Below, in pieces: positions 62,470 to 64,000 of a DNA stretch of 64,000 nucleotides. Position numbers and translations under genes: made by a program. Origin of the DNA: Paenibacillus sp. LS1 (lineage in GTDB: Bacteria > Bacillota > Bacilli > Paenibacillales > Paenibacillaceae); assembly GCF_026013365.1 (NCBI RefSeq), contig NZ_JAPDOE010000001.1:1426001-1490000 (forward strand), written 5' to 3'. How positions within the stretch are numbered: position 1 is the first letter of the stretch; the number at the start of each line of letters is the position of its first letter. Under the pieces are notes generated by a model that saw only the letters and a program-made list of their open reading frames with translations, ran no database searches and had not been told where the DNA came from.

Positions 62470-63525
62470 TTACAGAGTCCTCCTTTCTTTACGCGCCAGA
62501 TACAGGAAGAACGGTACCCCGATGAGGGCAACCAATGCGCCAATTGGCGTCTCGTACGGCGGGTTGATCATACGTGCAGCCAGATCCGCAAATACAAGTA
62601 ACAGACTGCCCATTACAGCGGAGCATGGAATAATCCAACGATAATCCACCCCAACTATTTTTCGCGTAAGATGGGGAATAATGAGTCCAACAAAACCAAC
62701 CGCACCTACGACGGACACAGCTGTACCCGCGAGGATCAGTACAACAATCAGGCCCACGAGCTTGATCAGCCCGGTACGTTGGCCCAAGCCAACGGCAATA
62801 TCTTCTCCGAGGCTAAGCAGCGTAATGGAACGGGAGATGAGAAGACCTGCAATCAGTGCAGCGAGTACCCATGGGAACATGACCTCCAGTTGAGACCACT
62901 TCGTTCCGGCTACACCACCGGCTGTCCAGAAAGCCAAATCTTGTCCAATTCTGAAGTACAATGCAATCCCTTCACTGAGTGCTGACAGCATCGCTGATAC
63001 AGCTGCACCTGCAAGCACAAGGCGTAGAGGTGTAAGGCCCGATTTGGAAGCTGCACCAAAACCATACACCAGCAGAACACCAAGCCCTGCTCCAATGAAG
63101 GAATACATAATGATGTACATAAACGGCAAGCCCGGGAAAAAGGCAAAACAGATCGCAAGCGCAAATCCAGCGCCCGCATTCAGGCCAAGCAGACCGGAAT
63201 CGGCCAGCGGGTTACGGGTCATGCCTTGCATGATCGCACCAGCTACAGCGAAGCATGCACCGACCATCGCCCCACCAAGAATACGTGGCAAGCGAATCTC
63301 CCATATGATCTGATGCGGAGTCAGCTCAGGATTGAAGTCGAAGATGGCCTTCCAGACGACACCAAGCTTAATATCAGCAGCGCCAAAAGAAATGGACAAT
63401 GCCATACCCAGAGCGAGTAATAAAATTCCCCCTGTAAGAATAAGTGTGGCTGCCCATGGACGAGTGTGTATCTTCGCTGTGGGTGATTCCGGATTATGAT
63501 TTGCTGGTGAAGCTTTTGAACTCAT
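62470..63525 (-). CDS. FecCD family iron-siderophore ABC permease
   Basis: 351-residue partner of the previous permease, also a FecCD/BtuC type with about nine to ten spans. RLPRILGGAMVGACFAVAGAIMQGMTRNPLADSG and GFVGLIIPHLTRKIVG are the family marks. With its partner it forms the membrane pore for ferric siderophores. Similar gene pairs (YfiZ-YfhA, FeuB-FeuC) exist in B. subtilis. A Fur-type operator sits upstream, so iron-limited induction is likely. The binding protein and the ATPase must be elsewhere or lie beyond the window. Confidence 0.92.
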   Translation of the reverse strand: MSSKASPANHNPESPTAKIHTRPWAATLILTGGILLLALGMALSISFGAADIKLGVVWKAIFDFNPELTPHQIIWEIRLPRILGGAMVGACFAVAGAIMQGMTRNPLADSGLLGLNAGAGFALAICFAFFPGLPFMYIIMYSFIGAGLGVLLVYGFGAASKSGLTPLRLVLAGAAVSAMLSALSEGIALYFRIGQDLAFWTAGGVAGTKWSQLEVMFPWVLAALIAGLLISRSITLLSLGEDIAVGLGQRTGLIKLVGLIVVLILAGTAVSVVGAVGFVGLIIPHLTRKIVGVDYRWIIPCSAVMGSLLLVFADLAARMINPPYETPIGALVALIGVPFFLYLARKERRTL

Positions 63526-63606
63526 ACGCGCCCACCCTCGTTATGAGTAGAGCTGTTTGAACCTATGTACATAACAATCACCTCTCTATAAATACCGAAC
63601 TTTAAT

Positions 63607-63625
63607 GATATTGATTCTCATTCCC
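63607..63625 (-). promoter_or_regulatory. Fur-box-like operator of the FecCD operon
   Basis: gatattgattctcattccc matches the 19-bp Fur box GATAATGATTATCATTATC at 15 of 19 positions. It lies 82 bases upstream of the 63525 start, where the promoter is expected. Confidence 0.75.
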
Positions 63626-63718
63626 ATAGACCATTGTAAGTGAATCCACGGTCTCTGGCAATGGACAAATGGGACATGTTTATTGCATATATGAAGATTT
63701 GCACACAATTTTGCACGT

Positions 63719-63762
63719 AAAAAGGCTATGCAGGAGCCAAAAAGCTCGAACACAGCCTTGTC
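63719..63762 (-). terminator. Terminator of the GDPD gene
   Basis: Stem aaggct/agcctt with inner gagc/gctc and A-run on the left (T-run on the minus strand). Confidence 0.75.
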
Positions 63763-63799
63763 ATTGTATATGTAGAACACCTTTAAAACACAGAATCAA

Positions 63800-64000
63800 T
63801 TAACGGGTATGTACCGTAATTAAGGATGCCAGGACATCAGGAACATCGGTAATGATTCCTTGTACACCCATGTCAATCATAGCCTGCATCTCGGCAGGAT
63901 CATTCACCGTAAATGGATAGGTAACAACACCCTGCGCCAGTGCTGCGGCAACGTCTTCGTGTGTAACTGCCAGCTTGTAGGGATGGAGGCCGGAAGCTTC
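63800..64000 (-). CDS. Glycerophosphodiester phosphodiesterase, C-terminal part
   Basis: Last 66 residues of a GDPD-family phosphodiesterase whose start lies beyond the window. The end VTYPFTVNDPAEMQAMIDMGVQGIITDVPDVL is typical: the TIM-barrel's last strand with the N-D-P pair and the GxxxI(I/V)TDxPD motif. It cleaves glycerophosphodiesters into glycerol-3-phosphate and an alcohol. A terminator follows. Confidence 0.9.
   Translation of the reverse strand, partial: EASGLHPYKLAVTHEDVAAALAQGVVTYPFTVNDPAEMQAMIDMGVQGIITDVPDVLASLITVHTR

Noticed and set aside
1..64000. CRISPR array, rRNA operon, transposase or complete prophage
   Set aside because: None was seen: no regularly spaced repeats, no rRNA-like stretches, no DDE or serine/tyrosine recombinase genes.

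Overview
The window is a chromosomal segment of a low-to-mid-GC, spore-former-type Firmicute of the order Bacillales, most probably a Paenibacillus. The calls that point there are RicF/YlbF, YlbG, YlaN, YugN, YdhK, YqzG and YtxJ homologues, a CcpA next to acuA/acsA, a Firmicute-type speA, strong AGGAGG ribosome binding sites and many GTG/TTG starts. No rRNA, CRISPR array, transposase or intact prophage is visible. One tRNA gene (Val, GAC) lies near 51.9 kb.

Layout. 0-8.9 kb: end of a GNAT acetyltransferase, a PHP phosphoesterase, a LysR regulator, ylbG-ylbF, an XPB-type helicase with its partner protein, and an M20 amidohydrolase. 9-15.8 kb: yugN, an FtsW/RodA-type glycan polymerase, Asp23, a Ca2+/H+ antiporter, ylaN, a degenerate HPr, an M29 aminopeptidase and a lipoprotein. 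16-24.6 kb: a diguanylate cyclase, rpsD with a long leader, a chemoreceptor and a class A penicillin-binding protein. 24.8-31.2 kb: carbon-overflow genes (acsA, acuA, mtnN, ccpA), a bacilliredoxin and a PfpI-type protein. 31.3-44.4 kb: ptsG-ptsI, a CoA-binding protein, aroA, a rhodanese, aroK, gnd, a SUFU-domain protein, an MFS transporter and speA.

44.6-59.4 kb is the accessory part: small lipoproteins and membrane miniproteins, a frameshifted SDR gene in a TetR operon, copper- and peroxide-type operators (YdhK, Ohr), a three-gene block with a GH43-like propeller, a LexA-type operon of two unknown proteins, a manganese catalase, and a ribbon-helix-helix gene under a 40-bp perfect palindrome. 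59.6-64 kb: an ABC exporter and a Fur-type operator in front of two siderophore permeases, then the end of a GDPD phosphodiesterase.

How the genes connect. CcpA, a cre site between acsA and acuA, the PTS glucose permease/EI pair and gnd form a carbon-control neighbourhood. aroA and aroK are two shikimate-pathway steps. Several operators can be read directly (LexA-like, OhrR-like, CsoR-like, Fur-like, TetR and RHH palindromes). Two palindromic intergenic elements, at 7.5 kb and 12.5 kb, look like dispersed repeats of this genus. I did not find a clear undescribed multi-gene system. The best candidates are the LexA-box operon at 53.4-54.0 kb, the RHH/palindrome unit at 56.5-56.8 kb and the GH43-like block at 49.4-51.4 kb.
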